Source of the DNA: an uncultured Collinsella sp.
GTDB lineage: Bacteria > Actinomycetota > Coriobacteriia > Coriobacteriales > Coriobacteriaceae
Assembly: GCA_902494765.1 (NCBI GenBank)
Contig: CABUUK010000010.1
Span: 1-46,065, forward strand
Length of the DNA: 46,065 nucleotides
Direction: 5' to 3'
Shown here: piece after piece, positions 7,854-16,193 of the stretch
Layout: the number at the start of each line of letters is the position of its first letter
Numbering within the stretch: position 1 is the first letter of the stretch
Position numbers and translations under genes: made by a program
The notes under the pieces: model-generated
Told to the model about the DNA's origin: nothing
Databases searched by the model: none
Seen by the model: the letters and a program-made list of their open reading frames with translations, nothing else

Positions 7854-8705
7854 CTACGCGCGGCGGGGTTTTTGGTTGATGTGGTAGAGCTCGGCGAGGC
7901 CCCGCAGCGTCAACGCGTCATCGACCGTCAGGCTATGGCCGACCAGGGCCGCAAGTGCCTCGGCATCGTCGCCGGTAATGACGATGGGCACGCTGTCCTC
8001 CCCCGCCGCCTTGGTCGCGCGCATCTCGGCGAGCACCATGTCGAGCATGCCGTCGATGCGGGCTACCTCGCCCAGAACCACGCCCGAGCGCATGGCCTCA
8101 CGCGTGTTGCGGCCGATGACGTGTGTCGGCGCCGAGGGCTCAACCTGAGGCAGGCGCGCTGCTGCCGCCGAAAGCGAACGGGCGCCGAGCGCCAGGCCTG
8201 GCGCGATAACGCCGCCGACAAAGGTACCGTGCGCGTCGATGACCTCGATATTGGTCGTCGTGCCCAGGTCGATCACAATGCACGGCGAGCCGTAGACGGC
8301 GCGGGCCGCCACGGCATCGGCGATGCGGTCGGGGCCGATCTCGGCCGGGTCATCGTAGTGTACGGGCATGCCGGTCTTAAGTCCCGGCCCCACGGTGAGC
8401 ACGCGCCCCGTGCAGGTGCGGGAAAGCGCCGCCTTCCACGGGCGCTCGAGCGCCGGGACCACGCAGCTCAGCACAGCCGCGGCGGGTACGAGCACCCCGG
8501 GCACACCCGCATCGGCCGCCAGCGCGGCCATGACCTGCACGAGACGCATGCGCGCCTCGTCTGCTGTGATGCTCGACGGCGTGGTGATCTCGCACGTCGC
8601 AAGCGGACATTCCTGCGCCGCGGCCGAATCCTCTGCAAACAGGCCAAAGCGAATGAACGTGTTGCCCACGTCGACCGTCAATATATATGCGCACCCATTA
8701 AGCAT
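7854..8705 (-). CDS. coaX: Type III pantothenate kinase
   Basis: CoaX phosphorylates pantothenate, the first step of coenzyme A synthesis. The 283-residue protein has the ASKHA-fold phosphate motifs LTVDVGNTFIRFGLF at the N-terminus and VIDLGTTTNIEVID in the second half, plus GPDRIADAVAA and GGVIAPGLALGARSL, all typical of type III enzymes. It is slightly longer than the usual 255-265 residues because of an inserted stretch near residues 65-75. The start ATG at 8705 has AAAGGAG upstream. A divergent promoter region shared with the OPT transporter lies upstream. Confidence 0.94.
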   Translation of the reverse strand: MLNGCAYILTVDVGNTFIRFGLFAEDSAAAQECPLATCEITTPSSITADEARMRLVQVMAALAADAGVPGVLVPAAAVLSCVVPALERPWKAALSRTCTGRVLTVGPGLKTGMPVHYDDPAEIGPDRIADAVAARAVYGSPCIVIDLGTTTNIEVIDAHGTFVGGVIAPGLALGARSLSAAAARLPQVEPSAPTHVIGRNTREAMRSGVVLGEVARIDGMLDMVLAEMRATKAAGEDSVPIVITGDDAEALAALVGHSLTVDDALTLRGLAELYHINQKPRRA

Positions 8706-8732
8706 CGTCGGCGCTCCTTTCGTCTGCCCAGC

Positions 8733-8787
8733 AGTATATCGCCTACCTAAACCAGTCATCCCAAAATGACTAGCTTGCGGCTATACT
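8733..8787. promoter_or_regulatory. Divergent promoter region between coaX and the OPT transporter
   Basis: TATACT occurs on the minus strand at 8733-8738 (toward coaX) and on the plus strand at 8782-8787 (toward the OPT gene). Between them AGTCAT (8754-8759) and ATGACT (8766-8771) form a 6-6-6 inverted repeat that could be an operator. Neither -10 box has a convincing -35 partner. Confidence 0.4.
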
Positions 8788-8897
8788 GGTGCGCGGTCGT
8801 TTGCGAGCTCACGCGGCGGCCCTTGGTAACCCGACTTCCCGCGCCGTATCCGTAACGGCGCTCCCGGGGGAAGCGGATATACGCAAAGGAGTTTTAT

Positions 8898-10601
8898 ATG
8901 AGCAATCCCTCGAACCGCGCTTCGATGCGCGGGCAACTCACGCTGCGCGGCGTCGTCATCGGCGTCCTTGGCTGCGTGATCATCACGGCAAGCTCGGCCT
9001 ATACCGCCCTCAAGATGGGCGCCCTCCCCTGGCCGATCATTTTCGCTGCCGTCATTTCGCTGTTCTTCCTAAAGCTCATGGGCAACGCCAGTCTCAACGA
9101 GGCCAACGTCACCCACACCATCATGTCCGCGGGCGCCATGGTCGCCGGCGGTCTGGCGTTTACCATCCCGGGCGCCTGGATGCTGGGCTATGCCGACCAG
9201 ATCAGCTGGCTCGACATGTTTATCGTGGCGCTCGCCGGCACCGTCTTGGGCCTTCTGGCGACAGCACTCATCCACCGTCACTTTATCGTGGACGCCGCGC
9301 TTGAGTTCCCCACCGGCAACGCCGCAGCTCAGACCCTGCGCGCGACCGAGGCCGGCGGCAAGACCGGCAAGCAGCTCTTTGGCTCCATGGCCATCGCCGG
9401 CATCTACAGCGTGTTGCGCGATGCTCTGGGCATTGTGCCCAGTATGCTGTGCACGCTCAATATCCCCGGCGTGACCTTTGCCATCTACAACTCGCCCATG
9501 TTGCTGTCCATCGGCTTTTTGGTGGGCTTCGCCCCCGTCGCGTTCTGGTTTGCCGGCGCGCTGCTGGGCAACTTTGGCATCATTGTCGGCGGCACCGCTG
9601 CCGGTCTGTTTGACGTTATGACCGCACAGGGCATTGTTAAGTCCCTGGGTATGGGCCTCATGATGGGCTTTGGCGTCGCCGTTGTCCTCAAGGACATCCT
9701 GCCGCAGGTCGCCGGTATCGTCCGCGGCCTCGCCGCCGACAGCTCCACCGACACCGACGAGCAGTCGCTCATCTCGGGCTCCCTTAAGCTCGACGCCGGT
9801 ATCATCGGCCTGGGCGCTGCCGCCATCGCCGTGATCGTTGCCATCGTACTCGATCTTGGCCCCGTTCCAGCCGTCATCGTCACGCTGTTCACCTTTGTCA
9901 CCACCATCATGAGCGCGCAGAGCTGCGGCCAGACGGGTATCGACCCCATGGAGATCTTTGGCCTCATCGTCATGCTCATCGTGGCTGCCTTCGCGCAGCT
10001 CGCGCAGGTCAAGCTGTTCTTCATCGCCGGCATCGTGGCCGTGGCGTGCGGCCTTGCGGGCGACGTCATGAACGACTTTAAGGCCGGCGCCGTGCTGGGC
10101 ACCAACCCGCGCGCACAGTGGGTTGGCCAGGCCATCGGCGGCATCGTGGGCGCCCTGGTCGCCGCCGCCGTCATGGTCGCGCTCGTCACCGCCTATGGTC
10201 CGGACGCCTTTGGCCCCGACAAGAGCTTCGTTGCCGCGCAGGCAAGCGTGGTCGCCACCATGGTCTCGGGCATCCCGAGCGTGCCGTGGTTCGCAGGCGG
10301 CTTTATCGCCGGTATCGTCATGTACTGGCTCGGCATTCCGGCCATGATGATCGGCCTAGGCGTTTACCTGCCGTTCTATATGTCGCTCACGGCTTTCCTG
10401 GGCTCCTGCGTTAAGCTCGCCTACGACAAGTGGGCCGCTCACCGCGACGCCGAGGCCGGTCTTTCGGACGAGGAAAAGGCCGCCAAGGACGCCGCCTTCC
10501 AGGAACAGGGCTTGGTTGTCGCCAGCGGCCTGCTCGGCGGCGAGTCCATCGTCGGCGTTATCCTGGCGTTTGTCTCCGTGGGCTTAAGCCTGCTGGGGTA
10601 G
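8898..10601 (+). CDS. OPT family transporter
   Basis: A 567-residue polytopic protein with about 14-15 hydrophobic segments. The N-terminus (RGVVIGVLGCVIITASSAYT ... NEANVTHTIMSAG) and GNAAAQTLRATEAGGKTGKQ fit the bacterial OPT/YSL group, which imports oligopeptides or metal chelates. It is shorter than many OPT proteins (about 620-670). Substrate prediction is not possible from sequence alone. The ATG follows AAAGGAG. The gene is a single unit closed by a strong terminator at 10665-10704. Confidence 0.87.
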   Translation: MSNPSNRASMRGQLTLRGVVIGVLGCVIITASSAYTALKMGALPWPIIFAAVISLFFLKLMGNASLNEANVTHTIMSAGAMVAGGLAFTIPGAWMLGYADQISWLDMFIVALAGTVLGLLATALIHRHFIVDAALEFPTGNAAAQTLRATEAGGKTGKQLFGSMAIAGIYSVLRDALGIVPSMLCTLNIPGVTFAIYNSPMLLSIGFLVGFAPVAFWFAGALLGNFGIIVGGTAAGLFDVMTAQGIVKSLGMGLMMGFGVAVVLKDILPQVAGIVRGLAADSSTDTDEQSLISGSLKLDAGIIGLGAAAIAVIVAIVLDLGPVPAVIVTLFTFVTTIMSAQSCGQTGIDPMEIFGLIVMLIVAAFAQLAQVKLFFIAGIVAVACGLAGDVMNDFKAGAVLGTNPRAQWVGQAIGGIVGALVAAAVMVALVTAYGPDAFGPDKSFVAAQASVVATMVSGIPSVPWFAGGFIAGIVMYWLGIPAMMIGLGVYLPFYMSLTAFLGSCVKLAYDKWAAHRDAEAGLSDEEKAAKDAAFQEQGLVVASGLLGGESIVGVILAFVSVGLSLLG

Positions 10602-10664
10602 GCTGAGCGACTGTTCGGTCGCAACTTAGCGACAGCCCGGTCGCAACCACATTGCCTACGATTT

Positions 10665-10704
10665 GCCCGGTCGGTAGCTATCGCGGCTACCGACCGGGCT
10701 TTTT
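10665..10704 (+). terminator. Rho-independent terminator of the OPT gene
   Basis: GCCCGGTCGGTAGC (10665-10678) pairs perfectly with GCTACCGACCGGGC (10686-10699), followed by TTTTT. Confidence 0.92.
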
Positions 10705-10720
10705 GATATCGAAACAAAGA

Positions 10721-10757
10721 AAGGCCGGCGCGCTGCGTTTGACAGCGCGCCGGCCTT
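10721..10757 (-). terminator. Rho-independent terminator of the surface-protein gene
   Basis: AAGGCCGGCGCGCTG (10721-10735) pairs perfectly with 10743-10757 across a 7-nt loop. On the minus strand it is followed by TCTTTGTTT. It lies 67 bp after the 10825 stop. Confidence 0.85.
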
Positions 10758-10824
10758 ATCGGTTAAGCCATCGAAGCGCTCCTGCTATGAACCGAAGTTC
10801 GTTGCAGAAACTACGCTCGAAACG

Positions 10825-13800
10825 CTACATCTGCTTGCGACGACGATCGCCCAGCGTCACGCCCGCGGCCACGAGCGTAATACCGCCGATAACGAAGACC
10901 TCGCCCGCAAGCGCGGAGTCATCACCGGTCTGGGCGAGCGCAGCGTCCGCAGCCTGTTTCTTGGCAACGGGGGCCTTTGCAGCAGCCTGTGCAACCTGAG
11001 GCTTGGCCTGCAGCTCAGCCTTGGGATGATACTTGTCGTACTCGGCCTGCGCGGCAGCCAGAGCATCCTTGGCATCGTCAAGCTCGGCAAGCGCAGCGGC
11101 ATAGACGTCGTTGGCATCGGAAAGCTTGGCATCGGCATCGCTCAGAGCAGCCTTGAGACCAGCGGCGGCATCGACGGCAGCCTTATAGCGAGCGTAGGCA
11201 GCGTTCAGCTTGACCAGCTTCTCGTTGCCCGTCGTGCCCGCGGCAAGGGATGCCTTGTGGTCGACAGCCTCAAGATCAGCCTTGAGTGCCTCGTCGTTGG
11301 CAAGCTCTGCCTTGGCCTTGACGATATCGAGGTTCGCATCGACGACGGCTTCGTTGGCGGCCTCGAGCTGCTTCTGGGCATCGGCGACACTGGCCACGGC
11401 AGCGTCATAGGCGGTCTTGGCGTCGTCGACCGCCTTCTGGGCGCCGGCGAAGCGCTCGAAGGCCTTGTTTGCGCCGGCCAGCTCGCCCTCGGCGGCCTTG
11501 GCCTTCGCCTGTGCGTCGGACAGAGCCTGCGTCTTGGCGGCATCGCACTTGGCGGCAAGGTCCTTGACCGAAGCGGTAGCGTTGTCATACGCCTCGTTGG
11601 CCTGATCGGACTTTACCTTGGCGGCGTCGCGGGCGCTGCGAGCCTTCGCCTTGTGAGCAGCGGCCTCGGCTGCCTTCGTCTTGCTGTCAGCAAGCGTGGC
11701 GTTTGCCTTATCGAGAGCTGCCTGGGCAGTAGCGGCCTCGCCCTTGGCGGCGTCGAGCTTGGTCTGGGGCGTCTTGACGTCGACACCCTTGAGTTTGGCT
11801 TCGGCGGCGTCGTATGCCGTCTTCGCGGCGGCGGTGCTGGATTTAGCCTTCTCGTACTCGCCCTTGGCGGTGTTCATGTTCGTGTCGGCCGCGGTATAGG
11901 CATCGCGAGCGCTTTCTTGCTTATCCAATGCGTTAGAATAAGCCGTTCCAGCAGTCCCGAAGTTCTTCTGCGCCTCTGCCAGCTTATTCTGAAGCTGCTT
12001 TAGCTGCTCCTTCTGCTCCTGCGTGCCGCCTGCATTGTAGGCGGATTCGATGTAGTCGTTGACGAGCTTCTTGAACTCGGAGACAGTGAAATCCTTCTGC
12101 CCCGTGCTCCCGCTATAGTCGAAAACGGTTACCTCGGAATCGGTATTCTTACCGCTACCGGTCGCGATGCCGATAGCCTTCGCGCCGGCATCGATGATGT
12201 TTAGATAGTGCCCGCACTCATGGTAGATGCTGTTGTAGTGCTGGTAGATATAGTAGGAATCATATCGATGGCTTCCAAGTGCGTCACCATACTGCTCGAC
12301 GTACTTATCGAACGCCTTTTTCTCCTGGGTGTAGAGACCGGTATATGGCCAGCCAAGCGTATCCTCGGTCTCGCCTCCGGTGTATGCCCCGCCGCCGCCT
12401 GCAAGGTTCTCACCTTGATCGAAATAGCAGTTCGAGTGCCCCCAGATGTTCGATGAATATGATGTATTGAGGGCGGCTGCCGCAGTCATGCGGAGGCTGA
12501 CGCTAAGCTCAGACTGACCGTTCGCCTTGCGGAGGTTGTTCTGGGTATCGAGATAGGTCAGGGCGTTACGCATCTGCTCCAAGGAGAGCGGATTGGTGTC
12601 GCGAGACATGTCCTGATCGACGTAACTATCATACCAGCTCTGTTTATCTGTCGTCCCCATGAGCATCGACGCGGCAGTGCTCGCATTCGACTTCTGCGTG
12701 GCTGTGAACTGGCTGCCGCCAATGATGTAGTTCAAGAAGCCGAACATACCCTGGTTGATGACATTCTGGTCTACGGTCATGTGCGACTTGAGGTCGGCAA
12801 TCTGCTGGTTGAGCTTCTCGACCTCGGCGTTTGCGGCGTCGTATGCATTGTGTGCGTCGGTTACTTCAGCACGAGCCTGATCGAACTCGTTGCTCTTCTG
12901 CTGGCGGACCTCGACGAGTCGGTCGTACTCCGCCTTCTTGTCGGCTTCGGTCTGCTGGGCCTGCTCGTATGCCGACTTCGCGGTGTCACGCTTACTGGCC
13001 GCGTCCTTGTACTCCTTGTTTGCCGCATCGTATGCAGACTGGGCAGATGCCACGGCAGCGTTGGCGGCGTTGGCCTTCTCCTGCGCGGCGGTGGCGGTAT
13101 TCTGGGCCGCCTGCAGGTTCGCTTGGGCGGTAGCGTCGGCATCCGTCGCGGCATTGAGCTCCGCCTGCGCGGTCTTAAGCTCACCAGCGGCGGCCTTCTC
13201 GGCGGCCTCAAGCGCACTCAGGTCAACACCCGTACCCGAGACGGCAGCATCGAGCGCGTCCTGCGCCTGGTTGAACTTCTGCTGGGCGTTATCGCGCGCG
13301 GTGGTTGCGGCTGCGAGAGCAGCAGCAGTCTCCTGCTTCTTGGCCTGGGCAGTCGTCAAAGCTGCCTCGGTATTCTGCTTTTCCTGCTGGGCACTGGCCT
13401 CGGCAGCCTTGGCCTGGTCCAGATTGGCCTGTGCAGTAGTAACGGCCTTATTGGCGTCATCGAGCTTTGCCTGCGCGTCCTCGACGGCCTTCTTGGCGGC
13501 CTCGTACTCGTCCATACCCATGGCCTCGAGCTTGGCCTGGGCATCGTCGAGGGCCTTCTTGGCCTCATCCTGCTTTGCCTTGGCGTCCTTGAGCGCCTGG
13601 GTCTTGTCCTCGACACTCTTGTTGGCTTGATCGAGCTGATCGTTCAGGTCGCCCAGCTTCTTCTGCTGCTGCTCGGTCTTTTCGACGGCGGCTTTGAGCT
13701 CGTCAATCTTCTCCTGGAGCGCGGCAACTTCTGCTGCGTTCTGCTCGATTTCGTTGTCGCTCACAGCCTGCGAGGCCTGATTCTTTTGCTGCTGCGCCTG

Positions 13801-14136
13801 CTTTTGAGACTGGCCCGCCGCGTCGGCCTTCTTCTGGGCGGCATCGTAGGCGGCCTGAGCGTCCTTGAGCTGCTTTGCCGACTCCTCGGCCAGCTGGGCA
13901 GCTGTCTTTGCGACCGCTTGGTTACCGGCGACAACGGTGTTCTCTACAGAACTACCCCCCCCCTGAACAGAATCGCCGTTATCGGTTGACGGTGCCGCGA
14001 TTGCCGCCAGCGGCGACATGAGCGGCTGAGCGATGAGGCCCGCCGTCAAAACGGTTGCGACGGCGCGGTTAGCAACGCCCTTGACGTTGACGGCCTTAGC
14101 CCGAGGCTCAAAGTGTTGTGGACTGTAGTTTGCCAT
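10825..14136 (-). CDS. Sortase-anchored coiled-coil surface protein with central CAP/SCP domain
   Basis: A 1103-residue secreted protein. Residues 1-48 form a signal peptide (hydrophobic VATVLTAGLIAQPLMSPLAAIAA). Residues about 75-455 are Ala/Lys/Gln/Asp-rich heptads predicting a long coiled coil. Residues about 515-680 look like a CAP (SCP/PR-1) domain: GHS with H567, GENLAGG with E576, and YHECGHYLNII with E640 and H643, the four acidic/His positions typical of CAP proteins. A second coiled coil spans about 705-1040. The end is LAQTG (1067-1071), a hydrophobic stretch and DRRRK, a sortase sorting signal. The two arms could fold back as an antiparallel stalk with the CAP domain at its tip, as known for enterococcal PrgA. 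The ATG follows AAGGGAG. No sortase gene is in the window. Confidence 0.88.
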   Translation of the reverse strand: MANYSPQHFEPRAKAVNVKGVANRAVATVLTAGLIAQPLMSPLAAIAAPSTDNGDSVQGGGSSVENTVVAGNQAVAKTAAQLAEESAKQLKDAQAAYDAAQKKADAAGQSQKQAQQQKNQASQAVSDNEIEQNAAEVAALQEKIDELKAAVEKTEQQQKKLGDLNDQLDQANKSVEDKTQALKDAKAKQDEAKKALDDAQAKLEAMGMDEYEAAKKAVEDAQAKLDDANKAVTTAQANLDQAKAAEASAQQEKQNTEAALTTAQAKKQETAAALAAATTARDNAQQKFNQAQDALDAAVSGTGVDLSALEAAEKAAAGELKTAQAELNAATDADATAQANLQAAQNTATAAQEKANAANAAVASAQSAYDAANKEYKDAASKRDTAKSAYEQAQQTEADKKAEYDRLVEVRQQKSNEFDQARAEVTDAHNAYDAANAEVEKLNQQIADLKSHMTVDQNVINQGMFGFLNYIIGGSQFTATQKSNASTAASMLMGTTDKQSWYDSYVDQDMSRDTNPLSLEQMRNALTYLDTQNNLRKANGQSELSVSLRMTAAAALNTSYSSNIWGHSNCYFDQGENLAGGGGAYTGGETEDTLGWPYTGLYTQEKKAFDKYVEQYGDALGSHRYDSYYIYQHYNSIYHECGHYLNIIDAGAKAIGIATGSGKNTDSEVTVFDYSGSTGQKDFTVSEFKKLVNDYIESAYNAGGTQEQKEQLKQLQNKLAEAQKNFGTAGTAYSNALDKQESARDAYTAADTNMNTAKGEYEKAKSSTAAAKTAYDAAEAKLKGVDVKTPQTKLDAAKGEAATAQAALDKANATLADSKTKAAEAAAHKAKARSARDAAKVKSDQANEAYDNATASVKDLAAKCDAAKTQALSDAQAKAKAAEGELAGANKAFERFAGAQKAVDDAKTAYDAAVASVADAQKQLEAANEAVVDANLDIVKAKAELANDEALKADLEAVDHKASLAAGTTGNEKLVKLNAAYARYKAAVDAAAGLKAALSDADAKLSDANDVYAAALAELDDAKDALAAAQAEYDKYHPKAELQAKPQVAQAAAKAPVAKKQAADAALAQTGDDSALAGEVFVIGGITLVAAGVTLGDRRRKQM

Positions 14137-14443
14137 GGCTTTCTCCCTTTGACACGGATGTATCCATACGCTTCAAAATGTAGGAGCTGTTTTTTGAATT
14201 CTGTTGCGCAACATTGGTCACCAGCGGATTTTTTGAAATTCGCGCTCTCGTGCTTCACAATTTCGTCACATATGTAGGAGCTGGTGCATCATATTCTTGC
14301 GGGATGGAATTGAGTCTGTGATTTGCATTTGCTCCCGCGTCATCCGCCCTATCGGATTTCGCATCCAACTAGCACCCTGCCCGCCACGGTGTAGAGTAAG
14401 GGCGACGGGCGCGTTGCGCGGCCCGTGCCAGAACGAGGTGGAC
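14137..14443. promoter_or_regulatory. Divergent leader between surface protein and DUF389 gene
   Basis: This 307-bp gap holds a perfect palindrome TGTTGCGCAACA (14202-14213) and two paired direct repeats: TGTAGGAGCTG at 14179-14189 and 14274-14284, and TTTTTTGAA(A)TTC near 14190-14200 and 14230-14241. It also holds a small hairpin ACGGGC/GCCCGT (14405-14426) just before the DUF389 ribosome site. A repeated motif pair of this kind suggests regulator binding upstream of the surface-protein gene. No clear -35/-10 pair was identified. Confidence 0.45.
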
Positions 14444-15583
14444 ATGAAACTCGACAAACAACAGATCAAGCGACTACGCGAACGCCATCACCGGCGCCAC
14501 GGCATCCGCCCCGCCCATAGTGAGGCTGCCGAGCAGGCTGGTCGCTTTTTAAAGCGCGCATTCAACATTCGCGAGGGTCGCGCGCCCTACCACGTAATCC
14601 GTAAGCGCTTTGTAAACGGGGCGCGCCTGACCGGCTCTCACCTGTGCATCCTCATCATCGCCATGCTCATCGCAAGCATCGGCCTCGATATCGACTCGGA
14701 CATCGCCATCGTGGGCGCCATGCTCATCTGCCCGCTCATGGGCTCGGTTCTTGCCATGGCATACGGCATCGCCACGCTCGACCGCGAGATTACCGTCGAA
14801 GCCGTCGCCAGCCTTGCGCTGCAAATGGCCTTTTGCCTGGTCACCTCCACGTTGTACTTTAAGCTCTCGCCCCTTGGCGCCACCACAGCCGCCATTATCG
14901 ACAACTCGACGCCCACCGTGTGGGACCTTGCCGTCGCGCTCGCCGGCGGCTTTGCGGGCGGCCTAGGCAACTCACGCGACCAGGAGCCCGCAACGCTCAT
15001 CGCCGGCGTGGCCGTGGCGACCGCACTCATGCCGCCCCTGTGCGCGGCGGGCTACGGCATCGCCATCGCAAGCGGGTCGCTATTTCTCTCGGCGCTCTAC
15101 GAGTTTGGCATCAACGTCGTCTTTATCGCGCTGGCGGCCGAAACCGTATTGCTTCTATTGCGCGTGCCGCTCAAGCGCGACCTCAACGGCGACGGCATTG
15201 TGACTGCCGAGGAAAATGCCGAGGTCGACGAGCGGTCACGCAAGGTGCGCCGCCGCATTATTGTGGGCACGGTGATCTTTGCCATCCCCTGCATCGTTAT
15301 GACGGCGGGTTCCATTGGCTCGGCGCAGGCCGGCGTGCAGGACGGCTACGGCGTCACCGAGACCACGCGCGAGCTTGCCGCGGTGCTGCCAGGCTTTAAG
15401 GATTACACCGTCGCCGTCGAGACCTCGGCTGCCGAGGGCGAGGAAGAGGGCATCGTCGAGCGCGAGGTTGTCGCCCATGTGACAACGAGCGAGGCGCTCG
15501 GGGCGCACGACCGCCACGTCGCCCGCAAGCTCATCGACCTCAACGTGTCCGAGCTCGATCGCGTGGAATTTGACGTAAAGTGA
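14444..15583 (+). CDS. DUF389 membrane protein with an EF-hand-like loop
   Basis: A 379-residue protein. A basic N-terminal helix is followed by the DUF389 core: SHLCILIIAMLIASIGLDID, then GAMLICPLMGSVLAMAYG and GNSRDQEPATLIAGVAVATA with further membrane helices to about residue 300. A C-terminal soluble domain follows. DUF389 proteins have no proven function. Between two membrane helices, residues 246-257 read DLNGDGIVTAEE, a canonical calcium-binding EF-hand loop (D, N, D, G and final E in place). The ATG at 14444 is preceded by GAGGTGG; a longer frame to 14297 has no conserved sequence. The gene ends 14 bp from the convergent remnant at 15598. Confidence 0.82.
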   Translation: MKLDKQQIKRLRERHHRRHGIRPAHSEAAEQAGRFLKRAFNIREGRAPYHVIRKRFVNGARLTGSHLCILIIAMLIASIGLDIDSDIAIVGAMLICPLMGSVLAMAYGIATLDREITVEAVASLALQMAFCLVTSTLYFKLSPLGATTAAIIDNSTPTVWDLAVALAGGFAGGLGNSRDQEPATLIAGVAVATALMPPLCAAGYGIAIASGSLFLSALYEFGINVVFIALAAETVLLLLRVPLKRDLNGDGIVTAEENAEVDERSRKVRRRIIVGTVIFAIPCIVMTAGSIGSAQAGVQDGYGVTETTRELAAVLPGFKDYTVAVETSAAEGEEEGIVEREVVAHVTTSEALGAHDRHVARKLIDLNVSELDRVEFDVK

Positions 15584-15597
15584 TGCGGAGCGCAGCG

Positions 15598-16107
15598 CTA
15601 CAGCTCGTACTTGTACACGCGGTAGATGTACTTCTCGGCTTCTATCTCGTATGTAGCGATGAGCAGTCCATAGCGATCGTACTCGGTAAAGGTCTTGGCC
15701 TGGCCCGATGCCACGAGCATGCCGTTCGAATTGCCGACGCGCTGCGCACTACTTACGTAACCTGAGAACGGCACGGCGATCTGGTCCACAAGCTCGTAGG
15801 TGCGCGCCACCTCGTCCACCGTAAAGATGCGCCCAAACGAATGCGTGCCTTTGTTGTAGTCGGTCACCACCGCGGCGCCCAGCTGGCCCCAGTCGAACTT
15901 GGGATAGCTTTCGGCCGCACCAAAATTGTTGTCGTACAACAGCACCTGGTAGCGACCGGTCGTTGCCGTGTCGGAACTTGGCAGATAGGTCACACTGTGC
16001 TGGCCCGCGTTGAGCGAAAAATCGCCTTGGGCCTGCAGCAACTTGTCCTCAAAGCCCGAGTCAGCCCAAAACTCTGGCGAGCCCACGGAAGGCTGCAGCA
16101 AGGTCAT
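15598..16107 (-). pseudogene. C-terminal remnant of an arylsulfotransferase (ASST) family protein
   Basis: A 169-residue frame with no signal peptide. GQHSVTYLP, YQVLLYDNNFG, VARTYELVDQIAVPFSGYVS and the final LLIATYEIEAEKYIYRVYKYEL resemble the last third of the six-bladed propeller of arylsulfate sulfotransferases, which are normally about 500-600 residues. Only about 24 bp separate its first ATG from the activase terminator at 16131-16165, so the 5' two-thirds is missing. The reading frame is intact. No ribosome site is visible. The family call is by pattern and moderately sure; the truncation is seen directly. Confidence 0.6.
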
Positions 16108-16130
16108 TTGCGCAACATATGTCCAAGCAA

Positions 16131-16165
16131 AAACGGGTGGTAGCCGGTACGGCCACCACCCGTTT
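16131..16165 (-). terminator. Rho-independent terminator of the activase gene
   Basis: AAACGGGTGGT (16131-16141) pairs with ACCACCCGTTT (16155-16165); on the minus strand five T follow. It lies 28 bp after the 16194 stop. Confidence 0.88.
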
Positions 16166-16193
16166 GTCTCATATCTAGCCCATAGCAGACCAG

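Noticed and set aside
11026..13989. Long plus-strand frames opposite the surface protein, rich in Leu and Gly
   Set aside because: They are the antisense of Ala/Lys/Gln heptads and lack domains or start signals.
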